A stretch of 64,000 bases of DNA. It comes from Closterium sp. NIES-65. Its lineage: Eukaryota > Streptophyta > Zygnematophyceae > Desmidiales > Closteriaceae. Shown here piece after piece: positions 1-11,600 of the stretch. Made by a program: the position numbers and the translations under genes. Under the pieces are notes generated by a model. That model was not told where the DNA came from. It did not search any database and saw nothing but the letters and a program-made list of their open reading frames with translations. The DNA lies in contig CANXME010002486.1 in assembly GCA_948144175.1 (NCBI GenBank), positions 806,001 to 870,000 of the forward strand. Direction: 5' to 3'. Each line of letters opens with the position of its first letter. Within the stretch, counting starts at the first letter, position 1.

Positions 1-111
1 AGCAGTCACTGTTGATACCACTATCCTCCCACGCCCACCCCTTACTGCGTGTTCCCCTTCCCTCCTACATTGCCCCTTCTCCCCTCTCCCTCTCCTTCCC
101 ACCCGCTACAG

Positions 112-2311
112 CTTTGTGTATAACGACGAGTTCTCCCCACGAACATCTGTAGCGTCAGTCATGCGCCTGCGAGCAGCAGCGCTCCGGGCTGTAGCAGCCG
201 ACACGCGCGCAGGCGGGCTGCTGGGCACGGCTGTAGCGGCAGTGGGGCCGGGCGCGCAGGCAGGATCAACCGGAATGAGGGCTGCAGCAGTGGATCGGCT
301 ATTGTCTCGCCTCTTCACTCTGCCGTTTGGGATAGGGCGCGGGAATGAAGGTAATGAGATGGATGGGGTGAGCGGGGTGGGGGATGGGGTGGTGGGGGGA
401 GCAGGGTCAGTAGGACAGGAGTTGGGGCTTAGGAACCGGAGTGGGGGGCCGGAGGAAGGGGAGGAGGAGGGGGAGCAGCAGCAGAGAGAGCATGGGAAGC
501 CGAAACTGCAAAGGATGGCTAGCTTTGCGAGGACTGCTGCGGCATCTGCAGCATCAGCAGCTTCATCTGCTGCTTCTGCTGCTGCTCACTCTGCACGCAC
601 CGCACTGCACCACGCCGCACACCTCTCAACCCCGCACCACCATTTTGCCTTCCACAGGCACTGGGGACAGCGAGGGGCGGAAGAAGAGGAGGAAGAGCAG
701 GTGCTAAGGCATGGGCTGCACATGCCACGGCAGTGGAAGGGATTGGGTATTCTTCCCACTCCCACCAAACGTGCCACTGCTGCTGCCGGCACTAGCTCTG
801 CTGCTGCTGCTCCTGCTGCTGCTGGTTCTTCTGGTGTGGCTGTCGCTGCTGCTGCTGCTGCTGATGGTACTGCCGGTGCTAGTTATGCTCTGGCTCCTTC
901 TGGTGCTGTTGCTGCTGCCGGTGGGTCTAGGCTGACCGGATACGCAAGGGAGGATTATGCTTCCCTGATCGAGTATTGCCAGGCTAAGGGGAGTAAGGGC
1001 GCACAGGATTGGCTGAGAGAAAACGTCATGCCACGTCATCAGAAGAAGAAGAAATATCTGTGGGGAAGGTGGGGAGCGAGGAGAGGGTGGAGGGGGAGGG
1101 ATGAGGAGGGGGAGAATGGGGGTGATGGGGAAGCAGAGGGGAGGAGTGGCGTGGGGGAGAGAGGTGTGAGGGACAGTGGAGAGCGGTTAGAGGGAGTGCA
1201 GGAGGTGGAAAGCAAACTGCAGCGGGACTCTGCGTATGCATATATGGGTGGCTCTTCTATTAGGGGATCTAACGTTGGGGCTTCCAAGGCTGGCCCCAAG
1301 CCTATCACCAAACCTAGCGGCAAACCTAACCTCGGGAGGTCAATCTCCGACCTTTCCTTTGTAAGAAGCTCGGTAGGCTTAGGTGGTTTGGCAAGCGAAA
1401 CATCAGCAGAAGCAGCAGCAGCAGCCACAGCAGCAGCAGCAGCAAGAGGAGGAGCAGAGATAGTTGAAGAGATTGGAGCGGTGTTAGCTGAATCAGCTGG
1501 AGCTGACAATACAAGGTTACCACTAGATAACTTATCAGGGGCGGCCGAAGGGACAGGATCTACTGCTCATCCGACTACAGTGCCACCTGCTACAGTGCCT
1601 TCTGCTACAGTGCCGCCTGCTACAGTGCCGCCTGCTACAGTGCCACCTGCGGCAATATCACTACCCATGGAACCAAGCACCTCCATCTTAGGAGCAGAAA
1701 GCAGAATAGGCGACGACAGGCAACGGAGAGTTGCCGGGCCAAACAGCAGCAGCAGCAGCATCAACAGCGGGAGTATTAGCAGAAGCATCAGAAGCAGTGG
1801 CAGGAGTGTCACCAGCAGGAGTGGCAGCAGCAGCAGGCGGCAGTGGGTGAAATCCGCGCATGAGGCGCAAGGGGTGTGGTGGGTTGTGTCTGGAGTGGCA
1901 GGTTTTCTTGTATCCGCCAGCAAGCATGGGCACTGCCGCACCAAGATTGAGCTCCCAGGGCAGCAGCGTTCTGAGGCTCCTAAGCACGTAGATGCTGCTG
2001 CTGCTGCCACTCTTGATGGTGCCAGCAATTCTGCTGCTGCCGCTGCTGCTTCTGGTGAAAGTACCAGCCAGCATGAGCACTGCTGCACCAAAATGGAGCT
2101 CCCAGAGAAGCAGCATTCGGAGGCGCCTGAATATGCAGATGATGCTGTTGGCACTGCCCATGGTCCTGCTGCTGCCACTGCCGATGCTGCTAGTGCAGGT
2201 GGTGGTGCTGCTGCTGCTGGTGCTGGTGGTGGTGGTGGTGCTGCTGCTGGTGCTGGTGGTGCTGCTGCTGCTGCTTCTACCGGTGTTGGTGTGGGTGGTG
2301 GTGGTGGTGGT

Positions 2312-2346
<35 letters not shown>

Positions 2347-3731
2347 TTCTGCTCCTTCTGCTGCTCCTGCTCCTCCTGCCACCACCACTCACTCACGCGC
2401 TCTTCCTCCCCTCCCTCCTGCTACTACTACCCCTCCCTCCCTCCCTGCAGCTCGTGCTGGCAGCAGCGACGCTTCTGGGAGGAGGGATAGTGATGGGAGC
2501 GGATTCAAAGGAAACAACGAGGAAGCATCTGTTGCTTCGTCAGCTAATGCCACCTCTCCTGCTGCTGCCGCCTCTCTCGTTCGTGCTGCCTCTCCTGCTG
2601 ATACTGCCTCTAATGATGCAAGTGCTGGGGAGGGTGACTGCAGGGAAGACAACAGTGCAGCAGAGTCCCAGCAACAGAATCACCATTACCACCACCAGCA
2701 GCAGCAGCAGCAGAATCACAAGGCAGCAGCAGCATCGCCCCACAAGCTCCCTCCCTTGCATCACGGGCGCATGAAACGGTCCCTCTCTCTCCTCTCCCAC
2801 CTCCCCCGCCGCAGCAGCAGCGCCAACGACGTTGCACTTGCTGCAGCCGATGCTGATGGGGGTGGCAGTGGCGGCAGCAGTGGCGGTGGCTGGAGTGGTG
2901 GCCTTCACTGGGGTGGGAGTGGAGGAGGAAGAGGGAACCAAAGGAGCGGTGCTGCTGGTGGTGCTGGTGCGAGGAGGAGTGCGAGTGGCGGTGCTGGTAA
3001 CCGCATGGGGGGGGGTGTTACAGATGTCAGGAGCCCGCCGGCTTGGCTGGTGGAGCAGGAGCAGGAGTTCCCAGGGGAGGTGTATGTGCTCGGCAAGGTT
3101 GTGCATATAGTGAGGGAAGAGGTTCGACCTGCCACGTCAGTAGTGCGGACAGTGAAGGAGGATAAGGCTGCCACATCAGCAGTGCAGACAGTGCGGGAGG
3201 ATAAGGGTGCCACGTCAGCAGCCGGTCCGCCTGATGCTGACGCAGCGCCTGTGAGGATCGATGTGGGCAATGGGAATGACGGTGCGATCTGCATTGATGT
3301 TATAGAAGGTGATATTAACGAAGGTGATCGAAACGGAGGAGCCCGACAAAACGGGAACGAATGGGCGAGAAGCAAGGATGAGGGGCGTGAAGGGGTTGAG
3401 ATGGGTGAGAGGAGTGGGGGGGGGCGAGAGGGGAGAGAGGGGTGAGGGGGATGAGGGGGATGCGGGGGTTGAAGGGGGGGGCAAAGCCAGGGGTTCAGGA
3501 ATGGGCGAGATGCAAGGCGGGATGCAAGGCGGGTCACAGGAGGAGAGGGTGTTGGAGGCAGCGGCAGCCAAGCCGGGGTTGCTGGAATCGTTTCGGTCAC
3601 TGGCAGGCAACCCCTTTGCCTCCTCATGCCACCGCGCTCGCTTCATTCCTCGGGAGTCGCTGCGAGATCTTCTCGTCTCACCCTCCATGTTCCTCGACCA
3701 CCTCCCTTGGAGGTACGCCCTTCTTCTATGA
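112..3731 (+). CDS. Class 3 (diacylglycerol-type) lipase, C-terminal part, with apparent frameshift
   Basis: The window opens in an intron: the acceptor ends at 111 and the exon begins FVYNDEFSPRTSVASVMRLR. This resembles the 'DDxVPRLS..S..RLR' segment after the catalytic core of plant/animal sn1-DAG lipases. Further on, EVYVLGKVVHIVRE (about 3080-3115) and SPSMFLDHLPWR (about 3680-3714) match the late beta-strand and the terminal catalytic-His region (DH) of that family. The Ser and Asp of the triad would lie upstream of the window. Between these islands sits some 950 residues of Ala/Ser/Gly/Gln/Glu low complexity, far longer than usual. The first frame stops at 3445. The family C-terminus is in another frame that overlaps it from 3309 and runs to 3731, so a shift within the G run near 3414-3423 (or a tiny intron) is needed. 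The last exon may instead end at the possible donor near 3714. The role, hydrolysis of acylglycerols at membranes, is inferred from the family. Confidence 0.6.
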
Positions 3732-4511
3732 TCATTTCCTGAAAGTAAGTCGCCTTTTTTGGATTTATCAAATGTTTGATTATTGGTCCTCCTCCCTGTG
3801 TTGTTGATATATGCAGAATGTCACACGCCTTCAAGGATCTACTTCAAGACCATAAAGCTCCTTCATGATCTCATGAACCAAACCCAAACATCAATATATG
3901 ATATGTTGTGGACTGATCCAAATATATATGCACCGTGATTACAGTGTACACTAGTAAGGTGTCGCATCTCCCCGCCGTGATGCTGGAGTATCCTAGAACT
4001 ACTCATCCCATGACGCTGCGCCAGCTCAGCTCGGATTTGCCGCGTGGCCACCAATTTGCGGCTGCCATCGCACTTATGGATTTTGCCCCACCCATTGAGG
4101 ATGCCGCATGCTTTCTATTTTCCTTGTTGCACATCCACTATTTTCCCTATTTTATCCCACTGGAATCCGTGGTAGCGTGCTGAACCTCTTCAAACACTCG
4201 TTTCGAACGGTATGCGTGCCATACCCCTCTCAAAACCTTACGTTGCAAGCAAAGTTGCTACAGACAAACCTTTAGTTGCGGCACTTGGTAACTTTGGATC
4301 TTTCATTCAAGTACCTCGGGATTCGGTAGAAACTTATGAACATAGTTGAAACTTGCGCGTTTTCATACGTGCGAAGATACCTCGAGAACGTCGCGAACCC
4401 GGCTGATACCAGACTATAATCGAGTTGCGTCTTCTCTGGTTTTCTCCGCTTTCGACGCATTCTGTCACCAACGCGTCACCTAAATAGCTCGTGTCAGCAC
4501 ATTCCCCGGCC
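3732..4511. other. Intergenic stretch between the lipase and ABCF4
   Basis: About 780 bases, more AT-rich than the flanking genes. It should hold the lipase 3' UTR and the ABCF4 promoter and 5' UTR. I see no convincing ORF, TATA box or repeat. Short open frames at 3935-4183 and 4272-4460 have no recognisable protein character. Confidence 0.5.
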
Positions 4512-7500
4512 ATGGCTCCCAAGAAAGGCGATTCCGCCGGCGGAACGAGCGGCAAAGGCGGTAAAGCGGGGTCAGGCAAGCCGGCCGCCGCGGACCGAAA
4601 AAAGTTTTCCGTCAGCAGCATAGTGGTGGAGGAGAAAGGTAAAGGCGAAAAGAAACCGTCCGTCGCCTCTTCCGGCGGCGGCGGCGGCGGCGGCGGAGGA
4701 AAGAAATCGCGCGCTCCGCCGAGCAAAAAGCCGCAAGACGATTACCTCGCGGGCGTCGATCTCCCGCCGTCCGATGACGAGGAGGAAGAAATAATGGACG
4801 GCGCAGATGATGGGGAGTTTGTTGAAGACGACGATATTGGCGGATCCAAGGCGGGGAGGGGTCGCGGGCTTGTAACGGGGATGGGTAGCTTGCAGATGTC
4901 GGATAAGCAAGCGAAGAAGAAGAAGGAGAAGGAGCTTATGATTGAGCAAGCCCAGGAAGATGCGCGTAAAGAGGCTCTTAAAGCGGACGACGCTAACGCG
5001 TTTTCCGTCACTCTCGGTTCCCGAGTCGCGGATGACCCTTCGGAAGACGCGGACGGCGCGGCGGGAACTGCGGCCGACGCGAACGTGCGGGATATTAAAG
5101 TGGAGAACTTTTCGGTCTCGGCGCGTGGGAAGGAACTATTCAGGAACGCGTCGCTAACTATCGTCCACGGAAGGCGGTACGGGTTAGTGGGTCCTAACGG
5201 CAAGGGTAAATCGACGGTGATGAAGCTGCTTGCGCGGCGGCAGCTGCCGGTGCCACGTGGCATTGACGTGCTCTTAGTGGAGCAGGAGGTGGTTGGGGAC
5301 GAAAGATCCGCGTTAGAAGCTGTCGTGACTGCAGATCTGAAGCTGGTGAAGTTACGCGAGGAAGAAGCGCGGTTACGAGCGATTTTGGATAAATATTCGC
5401 ATGCGGAAGGGGAAGGGGAGAAGGGGACGAGAGGAGGCGGAGAAGGGGAGGAAAAGGAAAAGCAGGGAGAGAGTAGCGAAACGGCGGAAGAAACGGCGGA
5501 GAGTGGGACGACAGGGAAGGGGAAAGGGAAAGGGAGGAAGAAGGGCGCGCAAGCAGCAGCAGCTGCTGCTGCTGCCGCCGCCGCCGCCGCAGCCGCGACG
5601 GCGGAGGAGGAGGAAGACGAGGCGAGCGCAAGCGAGAAGCTTGCGCACGTGTACGACGAGATGCGGGAGATCGGCGCGGAAGCGGCGGAAGCGCGCGCGT
5701 CGAAGATCCTCGCGGGTTTAGGGTTTACAAAGGAGATGCAGGCGCGGTCGACGAAATCGTTCTCTGGGGGGTGGCGCATGCGAATTTCGCTCGCGCGCGC
5801 GCTTTACGTGCAGCCGACGCTGCTGCTGCTGGATGAGCCTACTAATCACCTGGATCTTAGGGCGGTCTTATGGTTGGAGGAGTATTTGATGAGGTGGAAG
5901 AAGACTTTAATCGTCGTGTCGCACGATCGCGACTTTCTTAACTCGGTCTGCACGGATATTATTCACCTGCACGACGAGAAGCTGTTCTTCTACAAGGTAC
6001 GAGTCCGGCTGTCTCTGAATCATTGTTTCGAGGGAAGCTTCAACGCAGTCTGCACGGATGTTATCCACTTGCACGAGAAGCTGTTTCTGTAGAAGGTAAG
6101 AGCGGCTGTTTATTGTGTCATTGTTTTGAGGGTGATGGTAGTTACCTACCCGATGCTAAGTGGCAAGGAACGCGGATTTCAAGCATTGCCTCCCTCTTGC
6201 TCTGTCTGTCTTTCTAGCTTCTTATTGTCCCTTTTCCGATGAATTTCAATCAATGTACGGGCAGAAGCGACGGGAGAGTACGACATATCACAGATATGTT
6301 TTTTTTTTTCTTTCCCGTTTCTGTTCTCGTTCTCGCATTTCAGGGTAACTTCGAGGGGTTTGAGGAGATGTACGAACAGAAGCGGCGGGAGAACAACAAG
6401 AAGTTTGAGGTGTATGAGAAACAGCTCAAGGCGGCCAAGCGGTCCGGGAACAAGCAGAACCAGGACAAGGTGAGCACCGGTACCAGGTAACCAGGTAACC
6501 AGGTAACCAGGTAATTACAGAGTGACCCAATTCACAGGTACCGGCAACCAGAGTTGGGGTGGGAGAAACAACAACAAGTTTGAGGTGTATGAGAAACAGC
6601 TCAAGGCGGCGAAGCAGTCCGGGAACAAGCAGAACCAGGACAAGGTGAGTGGAGTTGGTAATCATGTAATTCCAAGGGTATAGAGAGCAACAAGAAGTTT
6701 GAGGTGTATGAGAATCAGCTCACGGCGGCAAAACGGTCAGGGAACAGGGAGAACCAAGACAAGGTGAGTGGTGGTAACCGGGTAACTGCAACCGGAGTTG
6801 GCGTGGGAGAACAACAAGTCTGTGAGGTGCATGAGGTGCAGCTCAAAGCAGCCAAGCGGCCAGGCAACAGGCAGAACCAGTAGCAGGTGAGCACTGGTTA
6901 CCAGGTAACTGTAACTTGATGTACAGGTACTAGGGTGGGAGAAGAAGAACAAGTTTGAGGTGTATGAGAAACAGCTCAAGGCAGCCAAGCGACCAGGACA
7001 AGGAGGCTGGTAACCAAGTTACTGAGAGTAACCCAATACACAGGTACTGGCAACCAGGTGTGGGGTGGGAGAAGAACTAGAAGTTAAAGTATGAGAAACA
7101 AGAGGAGAACTGGGTAACCAGGTAACCAGGCTTTTTTGTTGTCAAGCATACCCATTAAACTCTCAAACCATCAGTAGAATCACAGCTGCATACTCAGCTT
7201 GACCCTGATTCCTTCCTAAACCCTCACAACCCGCACACCCCTTGTGGCAATCATAGGTCAAGGACCGGGCCAACTTAAACGCACAGAAAGAGGCCTGAGA
7301 GTGACGTTTGAACCAATTTTCAAACTCAACCCCTCACCATTCCCTCACAATCACCCCACCCCCCGTTACAATCACAGGTGAAGGACCGGGCCAAGTTCAA
7401 CGCACAGAAAGAGGCTCGGAAGGGCGGCAAGAAGAGCGCCAGCTCAGCCGGCGATGCGGACGACGACACGCCAGCCGAAGCCCCCAAGAGATGGCGGGAC

Positions 7501-9134
7501 TACGCCGTCGAATTCCATTTCCCTGAACCCACCGAACTCACACCGCCTCTGCTCCAACTCAAAGAAGTCTCCTTCTCGTATCCCAACCGGCCGGATTTCG
7601 CGCTTTCTGAGGTTGATGTAGGGATAGACATGGGGACGCGGGTTGCGATTGTCGGGCCGAACGGGGCGGGGAAGTCGACGCTGCTGAATTTGCTCGCGGG
7701 GGACCTGCAGCCGACGCAGGGGGAGTCTAGGCAGAGCCAGAAGCTTCGGATCGGGCGGTACTCGCAGCATTTTGTGGACCTTCTGGCGTTTGATGAGACT
7801 CCAGTGGAGTATTTGCTCCGGTTGTACCCGAACCAGGAGGGCCCGAGCCGGCAGGAGGCGGTTCGGAGCAGGCTCGGGAAGTTTGGGCTGCCGAGCCACA
7901 ATCATCTGACGCCGATCGTGAAGCTGAGCGGAGGGCAGAAGGCTCGGGTGGTGTTTACGGCGATCAGCATGGCCCGACCGCACATTCTGCTTCTGGATGA
8001 GCCGACAAACCATCTGGACATGCAGGTGTGTGTTGTTTAGGTATTTAGGTAATTTGTTTGGACAATTACCTATCAGCATGGCCCAGCCGCACATTCTGCT
8101 GCTGGATGAACTGACAAACCATCTGGATATGCAGGTATGTGTTGGTGATTGGTGCACGTAGTTAGGTCATTGTGTTGAGTCAGCGCGTAGGGTGTCACTG
8201 CGATCAGCATGGCCCGGTCGCACATTCTGCTGCTGGATGAACCAACCAACCATCTTGACATGCAGGTATGGTGTTATGCAGGTATATTGTTAATCCACTC
8301 ACTCTCATGTTTCATGCCAGAACCTTGGTGAAAAGTCTCGGTATGGTGTCTGCTGGTATGGAGGCATGCAGGTATGGTGTCTGCTGGTATGGAGGCATGC
8401 AGGTATGGTGTCTGCTGGTATGGAGGCATGCAGGTATGGTGTCTGCTGGTATGGAGGCATGCAGGTATGGTGTCTGCTGGTATGGAGGCATGCAGGTATG
8501 GTGACATGCCACTCACTCATGTTTCGTGCCTGAACCTTGCTGCAAACACACTGGTACTTGTCCGGGTGGTGTTCACTGCGATCAGCATGGCCCGGCCGCA
8601 CATTCTGCTGCTGGATGAACCAATCAAACCATTATCTTGAGATGCAGGTGTGTTTTGGTGATTGGTGCGGGAATCTAGGGCATGTGTTGAGTCAGTTACC
8701 TATTAGCATGTCTCGGCCACAGAGTATCGCCTCGCTGACAAATGCATTATACATGAACCATGCATTGGTGCACCACACCACGAACGAGCGGGGCTTTTGA
8801 GTCGACTCAAAAGTCGACGAGCGGGGCTTACAGTGCTAGTGGGCTTGGTGTCTGTGTCGCATGATTTGTGGCTCGTTCCCCTCAATCTTGCCTCCCCCTT
8901 GTCTCCCCGTTCCCTTGACAGAGTATCGATGCTCTGGCAGATGCATTAGACGAATTCACCGGAGGTGTGGTGCTGGTGTCTCACGATTCGCGCCTCATCT
9001 CGCGCGTGTGTGACGACGAGGAGAGGGCAGAGATCTGGGTCGTGGACGATGGCACGACCAAGAAGTTTCCGGGAAGCTTCGAGGATTACAAGCAGCAGCT
9101 GATCAAGGAGATTATTGCGGAGGTGGAGGACTAG
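4512..9134 (+). CDS. ABCF4: ABC transporter F family protein, ABCF4/GCN4-type (soluble twin ATPase)
   Basis: Exons 4512-5996, 6344-6469, 7378-8025 and 8922-9134, all joined in phase 0, give 823 residues. The start is the ATG in GCCATGG (Kozak-like). Two ATP-binding cassettes without membrane segments are visible. Cassette 1 has Walker [10 protein letters not shown] near residue 227, signature SGGWR near 418 and Walker [14 protein letters not shown] near 438. Cassette 2 has GPNGAGKST near 630, LSGGQKAR near 720 and [13 protein letters not shown] near 740. The linker reads [20 protein letters not shown] and the end is KEIIAEVED. Colinearity with Arabidopsis GCN4 (ABCF4) is close throughout. The extra length is an acidic, Gly and Ala-rich insert between Walker A and the signature of cassette 1. 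ABCF proteins bind ribosomes or translation factors; plant GCN4 is linked to 14-3-3/plasma-membrane ATPase control in stomatal immunity. Introns and 3' flank are full of partial exon copies. Confidence 0.93.
6042..7110 (+). repeat. Ghost copies of ABCF4 exons 1 and 2
   Basis: 6042-6095 copies the end of exon 1 (NxVCTDxIHLH region) including a following gtaag donor, but is short by some bases and has an in-frame TAG. 6241-6278 copies part of exon 2 (MYxQKRRE) upstream of the real exon. Downstream of exon 2 its 3' half recurs at about 6561-6644, 6682-6763, 6801-6886 and 6936-7002, with a weak remnant near 7070-7110. The first two downstream copies still end in caag|gtgag-type donors. Divergence increases with distance, as expected for decaying tandem duplicates. 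Conserved exon 2 itself remains in frame. Confidence 0.85.
7257..7298 (+). repeat. Ghost copy of the 5' end of ABCF4 exon 3
   Basis: Just upstream of real exon 3 (7378) a 42-base near-copy of its start is preceded by 'atcatag', mirroring the true 'atcacag' acceptor. It encodes the same KDRAN-like start but runs into a TGA. It is a 5'-half copy placed upstream, as in the other genes. Confidence 0.85.
8071..8647 (+). repeat. Three ghost copies of the 3' end of ABCF4 exon 3
   Basis: Copies of the Walker B segment ([14 protein letters not shown]..) with the following gcag|gt donor lie at 8071-8134, 8191-8265 and 8563-8647. The second keeps the reading [10 protein letters not shown] and the donor gtatgg; the third has a one-base disruption in the NHL region. 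The copies lie downstream of real exon 3 within intron 3. Confidence 0.88.
8340..8500 (+). repeat. 31-bp minisatellite carrying repeated splice-donor-like ends
   Basis: Five near-perfect copies of a 31-base unit (starts ggtatggtgtctgctggtat, ends ggaggcatgca) occupy 8340-8494 in ABCF4 intron 3. Each unit junction reads catgcag|gtatgg, the same as the donor of the ghost exon copy ending at 8265. The array therefore looks like local amplification of an exon-3 donor fragment and presents six consecutive candidate 5' splice sites. Confidence 0.85.
8785..8829. repeat. 20-bp perfect palindrome between 12-bp direct repeats
   Basis: Direct repeats cgagcggggctt at 8785-8796 and 8818-8829 flank, and partly overlap, the palindrome cttttgagtcgactcaaaag at 8794-8813. 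It lies in ABCF4 intron 3 between a decayed copy of the exon-4 start (8723-8750, preceded by ccacag) and the real exon 4 at 8922. Confidence 0.85.
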
Positions 9135-9230
9135 AATGAGAGGGTTTAGAGAGGGCGAGCGGGTGGGGGTAAGGGAAGTTGGGGTGGAGGGGATGGAGTG
9201 GAGTGCCTTTTGAAACGTCTCAGCAGGCAT

Positions 9231-9387
9231 GCAGCAGCTGATCAAGGAGATCATTGCGGAGGTGGAGGACTAGAATGATGAGAGGGGTGGGGAGCATGGG
9301 GATTAATGCCTCGTAAGTGGCTTTTGAGACGTGTCAGGAGTCAAGCAGCAGCTGATTAAGGAGATCATCGCAGAGGTGGAGGACTAG
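9231..9387 (+). repeat. Two ghost copies of the ABCF4 terminal coding end
   Basis: Beyond the real stop at 9132-9134 the last coding bases ([13 protein letters not shown] and the TAG) recur at about 9231-9273 and 9342-9387, nearly identical and each with the stop codon. They sit in the 3' UTR or just beyond it. Confidence 0.88.
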
Positions 9388-10299
9388 GGTGCGCGCAGCG
9401 TGGAGTGCGAGGATGAGTGGGGGTCGAGGGAAGGAAGTACGTACGGTACAAGCACAGTTGAGTTATGATAAAAGGTAGTTCAGGAGGAGATTAGAAAGGC
9501 CAGCACTGTTGGGAATTGGGCGGTGAAACTCGTACCAAAACATCTTATTCCTTCATCTGGGGGGTGTGGAAGGGGAAGGGGAAGGGGTAGTGGAGGGGGC
9601 TGAGGGGGTGGGTGAAGGGAATTAATTCTGCTGGGAGCAGTGTTTGATTGAGTTGTTTAGCAAGCATGTCTATCAACATCAAGAAATGATATCAGGAAAC
9701 ACTGTATTACCGGTAACACAGCCTCCGTTCACTGTCATTGGAGGGCTTGTTAGATCAATTACAATTAACAACGCGTGTTGTCTGGTTGCTTTGAACGAGG
9801 CAATCAAAGTGTTGCCAAGTAACTGCGATACACATACCGGTAGCACAGCTTTGCCTTATTCCACTAATGAGGGAGAGAGGTACATTTGTCACGCTAAACC
9901 TTCACCTGTCACAACCTGCCATGCTCCCTACTTTTTCTGTTCGGTTCCCAGGGAGCTAACGGAATTGCTCGCTTTACGTTCGAGCAAATGTCGAAACCTC
10001 ATGGCTGACAGAACTTGGGCGCACTATCACATGCCAGGACAACTACCAAGTGTCAGTATCACATGCCCTGCTCATGCGTAGCAAATGAATGGTGCAAGTG
10101 GCACACTGTTAGTAGCACACTGTTAGTCAGAAGCACCAGGACCTTCTGGAACATCATAAGTCCTGGAGCGTTGTTTGTCGCGGAAAAGGCAGCCCCTTCT
10201 GGAAAATACTCGCCGCGCAGGTGCTTAGAACATGCAGCGATCCCGCGTGCGACGGCTGCGACGTGTCTGCGATTTCGTGCGCCTGTTGCATGCGAGCGG
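9388..10299. other. Intergenic stretch after ABCF4
   Basis: About 910 bases between the last ABCF4 ghost and the end of the minus-strand gene. It starts with a G-rich tract (9555-9605), then is mixed sequence. An open frame at 9644-10081 has no recognisable features and I do not call it a gene. Confidence 0.4.
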
Positions 10300-10983
10300 T
10301 TACGAGTGGGCGACCACGTACGACGGCAGCGGACACGAGTCGGATAGTCGCATGACTATGGGGTAGTTCCTCCCCAAACCGGCGTACAGGCCTGCATCAA
10401 GGCCTTCCCGAGCCTGCACCGAACCAAGCATCCGATCCACGATGACCCGCCGACCCTCGGCGTCATTCACCGCGCCGGCTTCCGAACTCAGCGGCAACTC
10501 CGAGGAGGACAGCGCAACGGAACTCCCATTTTTCGGAATTCCATTCTCCAAGCCTGTCCTTTCAGCACCGTTGCCGCGCGTGTTCCGCTGGTCACGCTCG
10601 TTCACCGCTCCGCACTCATTCCCCTCGCATTCGTAAAACTCCAATTCAAGCGCCTCGTCGAAGAAGTCGTCGCCGATGCGATGCTGCCATTCCAGCAGCA
10701 GGCGCGGCGTGCACGGCGAACTGCCGTCGGAGCTGCTATAGGCCTCCAAGATTTTATCCGAATCCGATTGTGGATACGGCGCGATCTGGTCCGATTCCGA
10801 TCGAGGGAACGCGCGGGATGATAGAGGGTACGACTCGACGGAAAAACGTCCCGAGTCGGGGATGTTCGCGACGCGACTGTCCACTGACTTTGAACGCCGG
10901 ATGGCGTGTGAGACTTTCTCGCGAAGCTTCCGAGCTCGCTTGAAGCTGGGAAGATGCGCCGCCTTCGAACCGCTGACGCCCAT
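10300..10983 (-). CDS. Unknown protein with N-terminal myristoylation-type start
   Basis: A single open frame of 227 codons from the ATG at 10981-10983; an in-frame ATG 40 codons upstream is less likely. The start MGVSGSK fits the N-myristoylation pattern MGxxxS/T, and is followed by a basic stretch (FKRARKLREKVSHAIRRSKS), which together would suit membrane attachment. The middle is Ser-rich with SSSDGSSPCTPRLLLEWQHR and an acidic patch DDFFDEALELEFYE; the end is polar. I do not recognise the family. No intron is evident. The balanced charge, non-repetitive composition and good start favour a real gene, but expression evidence would be needed. It could have further exons on the minus strand below 10300. 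Confidence 0.5.
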   Translation of the reverse strand: MGVSGSKAAHLPSFKRARKLREKVSHAIRRSKSVDSRVANIPDSGRFSVESYPLSSRAFPRSESDQIAPYPQSDSDKILEAYSSSDGSSPCTPRLLLEWQHRIGDDFFDEALELEFYECEGNECGAVNERDQRNTRGNGAERTGLENGIPKNGSSVALSSSELPLSSEAGAVNDAEGRRVIVDRMLGSVQAREGLDAGLYAGLGRNYPIVMRLSDSCPLPSYVVAHS

Positions 10984-11600
10984 TTTGAGATGCTTCGAGA
11001 AGTTGCTGGATGTCTTGACGATGCGAGACGTAAACGATATTTTCAGAAAATAAGAAAGCGTCAAACAAAATGGAAGGAATGGGTGAAGCTCGTGCTTAGG
11101 CAAGCTGACTTGGAGGGGAGTCTTTTGCTGATGTTGCCGTACAGGCTATGGCCGCGTACAAAAAATCAACAAGAGAACTTACTCCTGTGAGTGGAGAAGG
11201 AATTCTGATTGAACGAGCTAGCTCTTATTTGAACAAATGCTGGACAGGAGGCGCACTTTGCGGATTATAGGTCTGGTCTGGTCATCAAACTGAAGAGCGC
11301 CTAAAATGCCGCAGAGTGAGGTGCGGAAATTGGACAATCATCTCTCGAGTTGACCTTTTTTGCTGCGCGACGCGATCACACCCACTGTTTCATCGTGATC
11401 ACGACACTAAGTCCTCGTCGTGAGAGGCGCTCCACCGTTCGAAGTGGTGCCAGCTCAGCGGGCGGCGACAATCGCTGCCACTCGTTCACCACTGGGTGTC
11501 TTGTTCCCGGACCGCATACTGTATCGAGGTCAGCGAACAATGGTTGGAGGAATTTGAAATGTACAGAACACGTACACTGAAGCTCATAGGGGAGGAGAAA

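Noticed and set aside
1039-2774. Long antisense and alternate-frame ORFs in the lipase region
   Set aside because: They are shadows of CAG/GCT repeat tracts, which stay open in several frames.
8340-8500. Possible CRISPR-like array
   Set aside because: Units are contiguous with no unique spacers and lie in a plant gene intron; it is a minisatellite.
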